A stretch of 64,000 nucleotides of DNA from assembly GCA_032164245.1 (NCBI GenBank), contig JAVMKO010000005.1, positions 39,894,133 through 39,958,132 of the forward strand, in the 5' to 3' direction. The stretch comes from Sternotherus odoratus. Taxonomy: Eukaryota; Chordata; Testudines; Kinosternidae. Of the stretch, positions 10,217 to 19,645 are shown one piece after another. A model generated the notes under the pieces. It did no database searches. It was not told where the DNA came from and saw only the letters and a list, made by a program, of their open reading frames with translations. Numbering within the stretch: the stretch's first letter is position 1; each line of letters begins with the position of its first letter. The position numbers were made by a program, and so were the translations under genes.

Positions 10217-10475
10217 CCAATGTAGTGGCCTCCGTCACACTAGCACCTCATACAAACTATGTTCATCTCTGTATTTTGTTTCTTATAAAGCCTTTTTTGT
10301 AACTTATTTAAGTGGGCTCCTAAGGCTATCACAATTGGAGCTGGAGCTGTTGTGAAATGCTCATTCAGCATCTGTTATGTCATGGGTCTAGTTTGTATTT
10401 CTCTTGGTTCTGGTTTAGTTTAGGACATCACAATCTGTATGGGATTTTTTTATTAAAGTAAAAAAAACCTACTCT
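10217..10475 (+). terminator. MANF: MANF 3' UTR and poly(A) signal
   Basis: ATTAAA at 10452-10457 is followed by an A-run and a T/G-containing stretch, and lies about 240 nt after the stop. This gives a short 3' UTR. No alternative AATAAA lies between it and the RBM15B promoter. Confidence 0.75.
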
Positions 10476-11119
10476 TTGTCCATAATCTTGGTTGAAAGGA
10501 ATTCAGTGGAAGTCACAAGCAGGTATGGGCTATGGTTCAGCTGAATCTAGGCCTCTGAAACTAGCAGCAGCTGTGCTGTTCTTAATGCACAAAACTGAGG
10601 CTGTTTTGCCCTGTCCTGGCTGCTGGGTAGTTGCAGTCAGACTCTGTGCTGAAGGCTGGTCTCAGCGTGTGTTAAAGGTTTGGTGTGATACAAGACCATA
10701 CAAAAGCTTCACAGTGAGTCGTAGACTCCAGTTACGGTAGGACTCTGCTGCTCGGGCTGTGTCACGCAAGGGCAGCTGGGAGGGGTTAGATCTGCTTGTG
10801 TGAAGGTAAATGCAGCTGTGCCCCAGCCCTGTCTCCTGTAATGTGTTTAACGGGGGGGGGGGGGGGGTGGTGTTCCTATCTCAGGACAGCGGGGCGGGGC
10901 CCTGGGCGCAGGACGCCGGGGGCAAAGCGCCTCCCTTGAGGCCGAGGCGGCCCCACACCAGGCTGGGCTCGCTGAGGCGGGTTGGCGCTGATGGCGACTC
11001 GGGTAGCAGGGGCCGCTTCGCTCCTGCGCAGGGGCGCTGTGCGGGCCGGGCCGCGCCCGTTCTCCCCCTAGCTCGAAGCCGGCGCTCTCCAAGTTGGTCC
11101 CCCGTTAGAGGGCGAAGAT
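10476..11119. other. MANF-RBM15B intergenic region entering the RBM15B CpG island
   Basis: There is no gene in the first 380 bp. A G-run interrupts at 10852-10867. From about 10880 the sequence becomes CpG-rich. Short ORFs on both strands here are composition effects. Confidence 0.5.
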
Positions 11120-11370
11120 GTAACTGTCGCTCTCCCCATTGGTCCGTTTATGTCACATGATTGCGGGTGGCGGGAGGGTGTCCCTTGTCATGTGATGGGT
11201 GCTTTGGCACCAGCTCGCCATTACTCCTGACGTACCATGCGGCGGGGCGCGGAATGATGATGCAGGGCCCGCGCGGCGCCGCGGCCGGACGCCGGAGCCG
11301 CCTTCGTTCCCTTTTGTCCAAGATGGCGGCGGCCGCTGGAGGCGCCTCCTGAGCCACGGGCCCCGTAGCC
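11120..11370 (+). promoter_or_regulatory. RBM15B: RBM15B core promoter and 5' UTR
   Basis: This is a TATA-less, CpG-rich region. It contains an inverted CCAAT (ATTGG, 11138-11142) and two M-box type E-boxes in opposite orientation, GTCACATGAT (11152-11161) and GTCATGTGAT (11187-11196). A CRE-like TGACGTA lies at 11228-11234, and a YY1-type AAGATGGCGGC at 11330-11340 just before the start codon. The exact transcription start is not visible. Confidence 0.65.
11254..11352 (+). other. Possible upstream ORF in the RBM15B 5' UTR
   Basis: Three consecutive ATGs begin a 32-codon ORF that ends with TGA 18 nt before the RBM15B ATG, in a different frame. It would matter only if transcription starts before 11254. 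It is Ala/Arg-rich because of the GC-rich sequence and I do not propose a functional peptide. Confidence 0.3.
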
Positions 11371-14073
11371 ATGAAGCGGGGCAGCGAGCGGGACCCCAGC
11401 CCGGGCGGGGCAGGGGGAGGCCGAGCCGCCGCCGCCAAGCGGCCCCGGGAGCGAGAACGGGAAAGCAGCAGCCGGAGGGGCCCGCACCGGAGCTCGGGCG
11501 CCTCCCGCAGTAGCCGAGACAAGCTCCCGCCCGGCAGCGGCAGCGGCGCCTCCAGCTCCCGCAGCCACCGCGGTGACGAACGGGCCGGGGGCAGCGACTC
11601 CAACCACCGCACAGCAGGGAGCGGCTCGGCCTCCAGCGCCCGCAGCAGCCAGGCCGCCCCCCCGTCCACCTCCTCCTCCTCGTCCCGCGCGCTGGGGGTC
11701 CCCAAGGCCAAGGCCCTCCCGGGGGCCGTGGTGGCCCCGTCACTGCTGCTGGCTGGGCCTCCCCCAGGGGCAGCCCCTTCCCTGCTCCTGGCCCCATTGG
11801 GGGGCTCGCCCGGGCTGGTGGTGGAGCCGCCTGGCACCTGCGAGTACAAGACGTTGCTGGTGAGTGGGCTGAGTGCGGCGCTGCCTGACCAGCTGCTGGA
11901 GGATGGGCTCTTCCGCCAGTTCCAGCGCTTCGCAAGTGGAGGCGCTGGCGACATCAGCGTCAAGCTCTCCCACACACCCGAGCTTGGCCGCGTCGCCTAT
12001 GTCAACTTCCGGCACCCAGGGGACGCCCGCGATGCCCGCAGACACGCCCGAGCACGGCAGCTTCTTCTGTACGATCGGCCCCTCAAGGTGGAGCCTGTGT
12101 ATCTGCGTGGGGGTCGCAGGAGTCGCACACCCCCACCTGTACCCTCCCCAGAGCCTTTGGGCTACTTGCCACCCATCCACAGCGCCTACCAGTATAAGCA
12201 GAGGTCACTCTCGCCTGTTGCCAGCCCTTTATTGAGGGAGCCAAGGCCCCGGCATGCTCATGCTGCAGCTGCAGCCTTTGCCTTGGAGGCTGCTGCCCTT
12301 GGGCTCTCCCGGGAGCGGGAGAGGGCACTGGATTATTATGGGCTGTATGATGAGCGTGGCCGACCCTATGGCTACCCCATAGTAGCTGAGGAAGACCTGA
12401 TGCCAGAGGATGACCAGAGAGCCACCCGGAACCTGTTCATCGGGAACTTGGATCATAATGTCTCCGAGGTGGAGCTGAGACGTGCTTTTGAGAAGTACGG
12501 CATCATTGAGGAAGTAGTGATCAAGCGCCCTGCTCGAGGCCAAGGTGGGGCCTATGCGTTCCTCAAGTTCCAGAACTTGGACATGGCCCATCGGGCTAAG
12601 GTTGCCATGTCTGGTCGGGTTGTTGGCAGGAACCCCATCAAAATTGGCTATGGTAAAGCCAACCCTACTACTCGACTGTGGGTAGGGGGCCTTGGACCAA
12701 GTACATCTCTGGCTGCCCTTGCTAGGGAGTTTGATCGCTTTGGTAGCATCAGGACTATTGACTATGTGAAGGGGGATAGCTTTGCCTATATTCAATATGA
12801 AAGCCTGGATGCTGCACAGGCTGCCTGTGCGCAGATGAGGGGCTTCCCCTTGGGCGGACCCGAGAGGAGACTTAGAGTGGATTTTGCCAAAGCTGAAGAG
12901 ACAAGATACCCCCAGCAGTACCAGCCTGCACCACTCCCAGTGCACTATGAGCTGTTACCTGATGGATATAGCAGGCACAGAAGCCTAGAGCAAGATTTAA
13001 GGGTGAGAGATAGGACTCCTCCACATCTCCTGTACTCGGACAGAGACAGGAGCTTTGCAGAGGCAGAATGGGCTAGCCCTGCCAAAAATGCTGAACGCAG
13101 AAATAACTTGGAGAGCTATGGTCGATCTGTACGTAGCCGCAGCGGAGAACGTTGGGGTAGTGACAGTGACCGCAGTGTGCCCAAGCCTTGGGAAGAAAGG
13201 CGGAAACGCCGGAGCCTTTCTAGTGACCGTGGAAGGACTACTCATTCTCCTTATGAGGACAGAGGCAGGACAAAGGCCAGTGGGCTAGCTTTAGATCGCA
13301 GCCCAGACAGGGTTCGCAAAGAGAACAACACTACAGAGTCTGGAACAGAGAGAGACCAGAATAACTCCCTTCAGAACAACCGGCACGTGTCTGAGGAGAA
13401 ACCGCATCGTGAAACTTCTGATCTTCCTCAGCCTAAAAAAAGGGACAGCGAACGCAATCATCGAACTGGTGAATCGGAATCAAAAACTCACGAGGAGCCA
13501 AAATCTGAGACCAAAAAAGTAAAGAACTTATCAGAATTCGCTCAGACACTTCAACTTGCTTGGAATGGGCTTCTTGTGTTAAAAAACAGCTGCTTCCCCA
13601 CGTCTATGCACATCCTGGAGGGAGACCTAGGTGTCATCAATGGGCTCCTAAAAGACCATTCATCTGGTGGGAAGTTAACACAGCTCAAGATTGCTCAAAG
13701 ACTTCGGCTTGACCAGCCCAAGCTGGATGAAGTAACTCGCCGTATCAAGCAAGGCAGTCCTAATGGTTATGCTGTGCTACTGGCTACCCAAGCCAGTCAA
13801 GGAGGGGTAGGGGCTGAGGGGACCTTTCCTGTTGTGGAGCCTGGCTTGCAGCGAAGGCTTCTCAGGAATCTGGTCTCCTACTTGAAACAGAAGCAGGCTG
13901 CTGGGGTGATCAGCCTGCCTGTGGGAGGGGCAAAGTGCAGAGACAGCACAGGCATGCTTTATGCTTTCCCTCCCTGTGAATTCTCTCAGCAGTACCTCCA
14001 ATCAGCACTAAGGACATTGGGAAAGTTAGAGGAAGAACATATGGTGATAGTTATAGTCAAAGACACTGCCTAG
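11371..14073 (+). CDS. RBM15B: RBM15B, Spen-family RNA-binding protein (intronless)
   Basis: RBM15B acts in the nucleus as an adaptor of the WTAP-METTL3 m6A-writer complex, guiding it to RNAs including XIST in mammals, and takes part in mRNA export and splicing. The 900-residue ORF is close to the 890 residues of human. It has a low-complexity Ser/Arg/Gly/Pro N-terminus (1-155), RRM1 (about 158-235, YKTLLVSGL), RRM2 (about 353-430, RNLFIGNLDH and GGAYAFLKF), RRM3 (about 432-510, TRLWVGGL and SFAYIQY), an Arg/Ser-rich linker (540-710) and a SPOC domain (about 713-897). A single exon is normal for this gene. The paralogue RBM15 was considered; the GC-rich N-terminus and MANF/DCAF1 neighbours favour RBM15B. 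Confidence 0.97.
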   Translation: MKRGSERDPSPGGAGGGRAAAAKRPRERERESSSRRGPHRSSGASRSSRDKLPPGSGSGASSSRSHRGDERAGGSDSNHRTAGSGSASSARSSQAAPPSTSSSSSRALGVPKAKALPGAVVAPSLLLAGPPPGAAPSLLLAPLGGSPGLVVEPPGTCEYKTLLVSGLSAALPDQLLEDGLFRQFQRFASGGAGDISVKLSHTPELGRVAYVNFRHPGDARDARRHARARQLLLYDRPLKVEPVYLRGGRRSRTPPPVPSPEPLGYLPPIHSAYQYKQRSLSPVASPLLREPRPRHAHAAAAAFALEAAALGLSRERERALDYYGLYDERGRPYGYPIVAEEDLMPEDDQRATRNLFIGNLDHNVSEVELRRAFEKYGIIEEVVIKRPARGQGGAYAFLKFQNLDMAHRAKVAMSGRVVGRNPIKIGYGKANPTTRLWVGGLGPSTSLAALAREFDRFGSIRTIDYVKGDSFAYIQYESLDAAQAACAQMRGFPLGGPERRLRVDFAKAEETRYPQQYQPAPLPVHYELLPDGYSRHRSLEQDLRVRDRTPPHLLYSDRDRSFAEAEWASPAKNAERRNNLESYGRSVRSRSGERWGSDSDRSVPKPWEERRKRRSLSSDRGRTTHSPYEDRGRTKASGLALDRSPDRVRKENNTTESGTERDQNNSLQNNRHVSEEKPHRETSDLPQPKKRDSERNHRTGESESKTHEEPKSETKKVKNLSEFAQTLQLAWNGLLVLKNSCFPTSMHILEGDLGVINGLLKDHSSGGKLTQLKIAQRLRLDQPKLDEVTRRIKQGSPNGYAVLLATQASQGGVGAEGTFPVVEPGLQRRLLRNLVSYLKQKQAAGVISLPVGGAKCRDSTGMLYAFPPCEFSQQYLQSALRTLGKLEEEHMVIVIVKDTA

Positions 14074-17000
14074 CCCACACTGTCTCTTCAGAGTCCATGT
14101 TTTCTTTGTGTGTGTCACAGCCCAGTTGTTTTTAAGGCCGATCATTTTGGTGGAAGCCCTGTATACCTTAAACAAAATTGTAAGATTTTTAGTTTCTAAT
14201 TAATTTTAATACCATTTGAATAGATCCAGTTTTATTCGTTTTTTAATACGTGACACTGTCCACTGTGTTCTGTATTTTTATTTTTTAACTGTATGGAAAG
14301 TTGTCAGTAAAGCCTTGTTCACTGATGGATTTTTAATCTTGTGCAGTATCTTGGTTTTTATGGCCCTATGAGAGGCTGGTTCCATGTCCACCCAAGAGCT
14401 AAAAGTTGATGCCTCCTCCCTTTCCAGTTTCTCAGACCTGTATTTCCCCTCCCCCTTTCCAGGTGCCCTGGAAGATTGGGGGAAGACTTCTTTATGATGT
14501 ATGAGAGACACTTAAATGTCAATTTATGTTCTTAGCCTATTTCAAATGTATAATATACAAAGCAATCTTGACACTTTGCTAATTATCCAGTATTTGATAG
14601 AGGGGTCCCAAGTAGATAAGTAAGTTTCGTGGAAGTGAATCCTGACCTATAGAAGTGACTTACTCATATTTTTAAATCTTTTTTTTTTAAACAGATATTT
14701 AACATGTGAGAGAAAAAAGCTGTTTGTAAAAGGTTAATTTCCTTATCCAGTTACAAGGACTGACCAAGAAGCTTCAACAAAATATAGGTAGACCATGACT
14801 GGACATTACGGATAATTTTTACGGATGGGGGGAAAAATCAAGCAGGACTTAAAAACCCCCCACACCTTTCCTCTTTGGCCTGTTATACAAAAATTAAGGA
14901 CACAAGCTTAGTTCTTATTGCACTGCAGGTGCCCTTTTATAAGTGCAGAGCTTGACTGTCTGGACAAGGTTAACTGCCATGATTTTACCAAAGTTAAATG
15001 GTTTGCAGGATTCTAAAGGAGGAAGAAGTGCCTTTGTCTGATTAAAAACATAATTATGTATTAACAAAGTTAATTTTCCTAAGATCCACAGTAAGAGCAT
15101 AAACAAGGGATGAAAATTGTAGTTGAAGAAGGGGCAGTTCCTTCAGGAAGTTGGTGAGGTGGTTGTCTGACAGAAGGTAGGACATTTCTCTAATTTCTCA
15201 GTATCTTAATGTTGGGGTTAACCATTCCAAACTTGATTTAAAATTCACACAGGTCCATTATTTTATAATGCTGGTAGCCTTTAGTAGTCTTAGAGAAGAG
15301 TTTCTAGGAGTTAAAAAACACCCCCTAAATTTAGCAGTTTGCTTTTGAATGGCCAGGCTTTTTTGGTTGTAAAACAATGCTGGAGGACCCAAAATCTCTT
15401 TTGTACATGTAGGTGTAAGCTAGACACACAGCAGCAGAAAGTTGCCAAAGACCCTTTTAAAACTGTACTGTTAGCTAATATGTAGGTATGACTGGTAGCA
15501 GATGCTACTTAAGGGAGAGGTTAATTCACTCTAATGATGCCCAGTTTTGAGACTAGGGACAGCATTGTCGTGCATGGTCAGTTGCTTGTTTCAATAATGT
15601 AAACCATTTGTTGTTTTTATTTAATATTGCAATTATATTAAAATAGAGCTACTGGGTGAGTTTAATAACGAGGCTTCACTAATAATGCTTTGTCTCCTCT
15701 TCCCCCTTCCCCTCCTCCCCCCCAATGCGTGTGTGAACTACAACAACATGCTGGAGTGAAAGAGCTTTCAGTTTTTTAACAGTGTTGTGGCCAAGTCCTG
15801 TAGTGTTTGTTGATGGTTCCTTATGTAAGCTATTAGCACCTTGAAGTGTTACTTTGTCTTTTGAAACCACCTGCTATTAAATATCCCATATGGGCTCTGT
15901 TAGAGAGCAACTCTAGCTTTTGTCACAAACCATGCTGTGTATTGAAGACTTTCCATATTGAGGTGGAGGAAAGTGCAGTTGTGAACTGACTAGTTTACTG
16001 CCTATTGCTGTGAATTCGAGCTGCTACTGCTGCTTTGGTTGAGTGGCCATGACTGCTTGTTATATGATCTGCCTTGGAAGGTTCCAGAGACAGATGATTC
16101 CCTAAGGCCAAAGCCAGAAAAATGTTACTTGAGCTCTGCAATGCCAAGGCCCAAGTAGATAGTAATTAGAACTTCAGATTATTAGGGCTTTAGCCTTGTG
16201 CCGTTGCTTCCCGATCAATGTGGCTGAGTGTTTGAGTGGAGTCCATCATTCCCAGGATGTGGTTGTGCCCCTGGTGTCACAAGTAGTCAGACACCTACCA
16301 AACTAAAAAATAAAGTTACTATAAAAAGAGGTGCCTTTTATCTGTCTAGCATCAAAGGTATGCTAGATGCAGGAAAAATAAGGCCAAGGTCCTTGCTCTG
16401 AAGACCTCACAGCAGATAAGGCATGTGGAATATGCTGACAAGCAAGTAGTAACACATGGGGGTTAGTTAGCTCTATGACTTTTTTTTTTTTTCCAGCTAT
16501 GACAACCCTTTCTTCACGGCAGGGCCTCAGTAAAGATGCAACAAGAGAATGGCAGCATTAGGTAAGGCCAGCCTAGGGAGGTGCAACAGGTCATGTGACC
16601 TTAACACCTAATTGACTGTAAGAGACCAGCCCTATGGTATCTTTTAGATACAGATGGGACCACAAAAGCATGGTTCTGGGTAAATGTGAATCCAGCCTGA
16701 CTGTTGTGAATAGATGAGATTTTGGGGGGAAGAGGGGAAATAATGGAAAACGTTTTGGTGGTTTTTTTCTCGAGTGCAGAGCCCGGCTACACTTCCCACC
16801 TACTCTTAGTGGGTGTTGTAATGTAGACATAGCTCCACCACGGAACTTTTTTGTTGTTGCAATTTTTAGTAAATGTGCTGAAATGCCGAACACCAGCATA
16901 CTGGTAAAAATGGTTCTGCCTTCTCTTCACGAGGGTTTTGTACTAGTTTTGAGTGGCCATTGCTGGGGACAGGACCCTGGGAAAGAGCTAGGGTTGGACT

Positions 17001-18497
17001 GATTCCTAGGCTGTCTTGCTTGACTGGAGAATTGGGTTGAGGATAGAGCTGACTTAGAGCACAAGCTGTTCAGAATGTCTCTAAACCACTTATTGCAGTA
17101 CCCCCCTAGGGTAAATATCCTGGAACTGCTCCCTAGGGGAGATTTCAAAAAGCTCTTGTCTACAGTGCAGCAACAGTAGCAGCATTATGTACTACTTGTG
17201 CTCTTAGACCAGCAATGTCCCCAGCTGAAGTGGCACTGTAGGTATACTGTGAGGGTATTAGCATCCATGTAACTTGTTCAAAACAATCTTGTGTAAAATA
17301 TATGGTGTTATACCTATCTCATAGAGCTGGAAGGCCCTTGAAAGGTCAAGTCCAGGCCCCTGCCTTCACTAGCAGGACCAAGTACCTGACAAAATTTTTG
17401 CCCCAGATCCCTAAATGGCCCCCTCAAGGATTGAGCTCACAACCCTTGGTTTAGCAGGCCAGTGCGCAAACCAGTGAGTCATCCCTCCTGCCCGAAGATT
17501 AAGTGGACCAATGTTTAATTTCTCTAGGTAAAGTGAATTCACAACTGTTGGAGGGAAGTACCACTGTGGGAGGCTGGGTAGAGTAAAGACCAGTGCAGCT
17601 TGTGGTTAAAAACACTCTACTTAGGGTAGTGCATGCCTGAGGCTTGAGCTGAGGAGGAAGAAACACACGGGGCTTCCCTACACCATCATTCTTTTTGTAC
17701 AGACTTCCCATTCCTATTTTTAGGAATAGGCAAAAGCAACACAGCTGGAACATTTCTCTGACCCACCAGGGTAAGCTGTAAAGGTTGTCAAATAGAGACT
17801 TTTTCAACCACAGACAAGTGGTGGCATGTTTTTGAGCACTTGTATGTGGTGGGTTCTGTTAGGGCCTGGAGTTTGTTCTGCACTGTGTAATGAAAGCCAA
17901 AAGGTACCTCACTGAGGTGATTTTTAAGGTGGGGTCCTTGTGATCTTGTAAACAGCAGCACCTCATTTGACTTATCTGTCATCCAGCCAGCAGCGAGAAC
18001 ATGATCTCTTCCTCGCTGCTGTTAACATAACATTAATGGTAGTGCCTATAACAGTGTAATAAGTGTTCAGCTATATCTTAAAGCAAAGTAGTAAAGCAGT
18101 AAGAGTTTTGTTTTAGGAAAGACCAACTGTTATGATTAGAATCAGTCAATATTTGTTTCGATCTAACCTTGTAAAAAGAGGAATCTGGAAGAGTTGTCAG
18201 GGATGGCCGTGGCACAGCTCTGGTGGGCAGCCTTAAGTGAGTGAAGGGCAAGTTCTGTCATAGAACTGAACATGTTTTAAGTTAACAGTTCTTTGTAGTT
18301 GCTGCACTGCTCTTTTCCCACCTGAATTACCTTTGTCCTTTGTGTTGCAATTCAGCCATTTCTCCCACAGAAGGCTACTTGTTGGTGTCCTGGGAAATAT
18401 TGTGCTGCCAAATACTATTTGGGCAGGTCTGAGGGGGAAAACATAGGTACAGCTCACAGCCATACTTAGAGACAGGACTTGTATTTTATTTTTTTTT
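14074..18497 (+). other. RBM15B: RBM15B 3' UTR and downstream region
   Basis: I see no coding exon. Human RBM15B has a 3' UTR of several kb, so much of this is probably transcribed. Candidate poly(A) signals are the weak AGTAAA near 14307, AATAAA at 16309-16314 and AATAAA at 18498-18503. A SINE lies at 17321-17488. Short ORFs on both strands look random. Confidence 0.55.
17321..17488 (-). repeat. Cry I / tortoise Pol III SINE
   Basis: On the minus strand it runs from a tRNA-like head (GGGATGACTCACTGGTTTG, box A region) through a box B region (GGGTTGTGAGCTCAATCC) to the conserved GAGGGGGCCATTTAGGGATC. It then has a diverged CR1-like tail toward TCATAG. This SINE family marks cryptodiran turtles. 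It lies inside the presumed RBM15B 3' UTR. Confidence 0.85.
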
Positions 18498-18503
18498 AAT
18501 AAA
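18485..18503. terminator. Back-to-back poly(A) signals of DCAF1 (-) and RBM15B (+)
   Basis: AATAAA on the minus strand (18485-18490) and AATAAA on the plus strand (18498-18503) are seven bases apart across a T-run. The minus signal would end DCAF1 about 850 nt after its stop. The plus signal would end RBM15B about 4.4 kb after its stop. If both are used, the two transcripts overlap by a few tens of bases. Confidence 0.55.
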
Positions 18504-19335
18504 TACACTTTACATTAAAGAAAGGCCTTCGATTTGCAGTTTCCACAGAGGGTGTGAAAGGGAGAAAAAAAGATTAAAAAAACTTGAATCACATGGGCGA
18601 AAAAGGGTCCAAACTGCAATCCCAGAGCCCCTTGTCTCCATGAATACCAGGGTGTCAGCCTCCCCCCTCTGGCCGCTCTCACAGCAAGACCCTCTGCTTA
18701 AAACAGGCTGACGGTTCAATTCCCCCATTGGGCTTTTCTCTAACGGCAGGTGACGTAGACACAAGCTAGCAGCAAATAGCAACACCTGTTTAAAAAAAAA
18801 ATCCTGACTTCTCAGGGATTTTAGAAACCATGATCCTCTTATTTCATTTAGTACTCTGAGTAAAAATGCCCCTTTTGTTCATTTTAAACAATTTTTCTCC
18901 CCCAAAACCTGACCCATGGTAACAAGGTACTAGATTGATACAAAGTTCAGACCCTTTTTACTATAACACCTGCCTTTTTTTTTTTTTTTGCCTTTTTTTT
19001 TGGTTTTATATAAAACTATTTTTGTTCTTTAGGAAAGAACTTTGTACAAAGAAAATATATTCTGAAATAGCTTTCAGACATTTCCGTGGAGAGGAGAGTC
19101 TCATCTCAGCCTAAAATTAAAAATAAAAAAAATTAAAAAAAAAAGGCAGAGAGAAAGATGCCTAACCCCTGGTCTGTTTATTCAAGCGCCTCAGTCTGAC
19201 CCCAATGAACACAACTGATGGGCTGGAGTTCCTTGGATGTCCCAAGGGGTGCTCAGAACTTGCTTCAGAGTTGGTCTCTTGTCTTCTGGGAAGGGAACTT
19301 CTCCTGACGCCAATGCCCTGCACAGTGGTCACGCC
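18491..19335 (-). other. DCAF1: DCAF1 3' UTR
   Basis: This is non-coding sequence between the DCAF1 stop and its first AATAAA on the minus strand. It has several A/T homopolymer runs (18970-19010 and 19115-19145) and no repeat that I recognise. Confidence 0.6.
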
Positions 19336-19394
19336 TCACTCATTCAGAGACAAGATTATGTCATCTTCCAAGTCAGAGTTATCTGAGCTGTCAG
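19336..19394 (-). CDS. DCAF1: DCAF1 last coding exon (C-terminal tail)
   Basis: The minus strand reads DSSDNSDLEDDIILSLNE then TGA (19336-19338), the conserved end of DCAF1. The acceptor is TTTCCAG| at 19395-19396. Its first two bases complete a Thr codon begun by the donor exon at 25590. The tail continues the acidic domain that binds merlin/NF2 in mammals. Confidence 0.94.
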
Positions 19395-19569
19395 CTGGAA
19401 AGGGGACACATGGGTTATTTGTTTGGTGTATGTGAAAAAATGCAGCTGTCAGGCCAGCTAAGTAATGGAGCCTGCTCTGCATCAGTCAGTTACAAGAGAC
19501 TACCACAGACCAATGAACTCCTTAGCATTAGCAGCTACAGACAGCCTGATGCAGCTGAAGAAGGGGGGG

Positions 19570-19645
19570 TTTTACCTACAAAAACTTATGCCCAAATAAA
19601 TCTGTTAGTCTTTAAGGTGCCACCGGACTCCTCGTTGCTTTAGCC
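19570..19645 (+). repeat. Penelope-like 3' tail fragment
   Basis: The sequence AAATCTGTTAGTCTTTAAGG followed by TGCCACCGGACTCCTCG matches the tail seen at 46590-46640 and 38603-38668. It is short and has no head. Confidence 0.55.

Noticed and set aside
11148..11975. Minus-strand ORFs of 260-275 residues over the RBM15B start
   Set aside because: They are antisense shadows in a CpG island. The plus strand encodes the conserved RBM15B N-terminus and RRM1.
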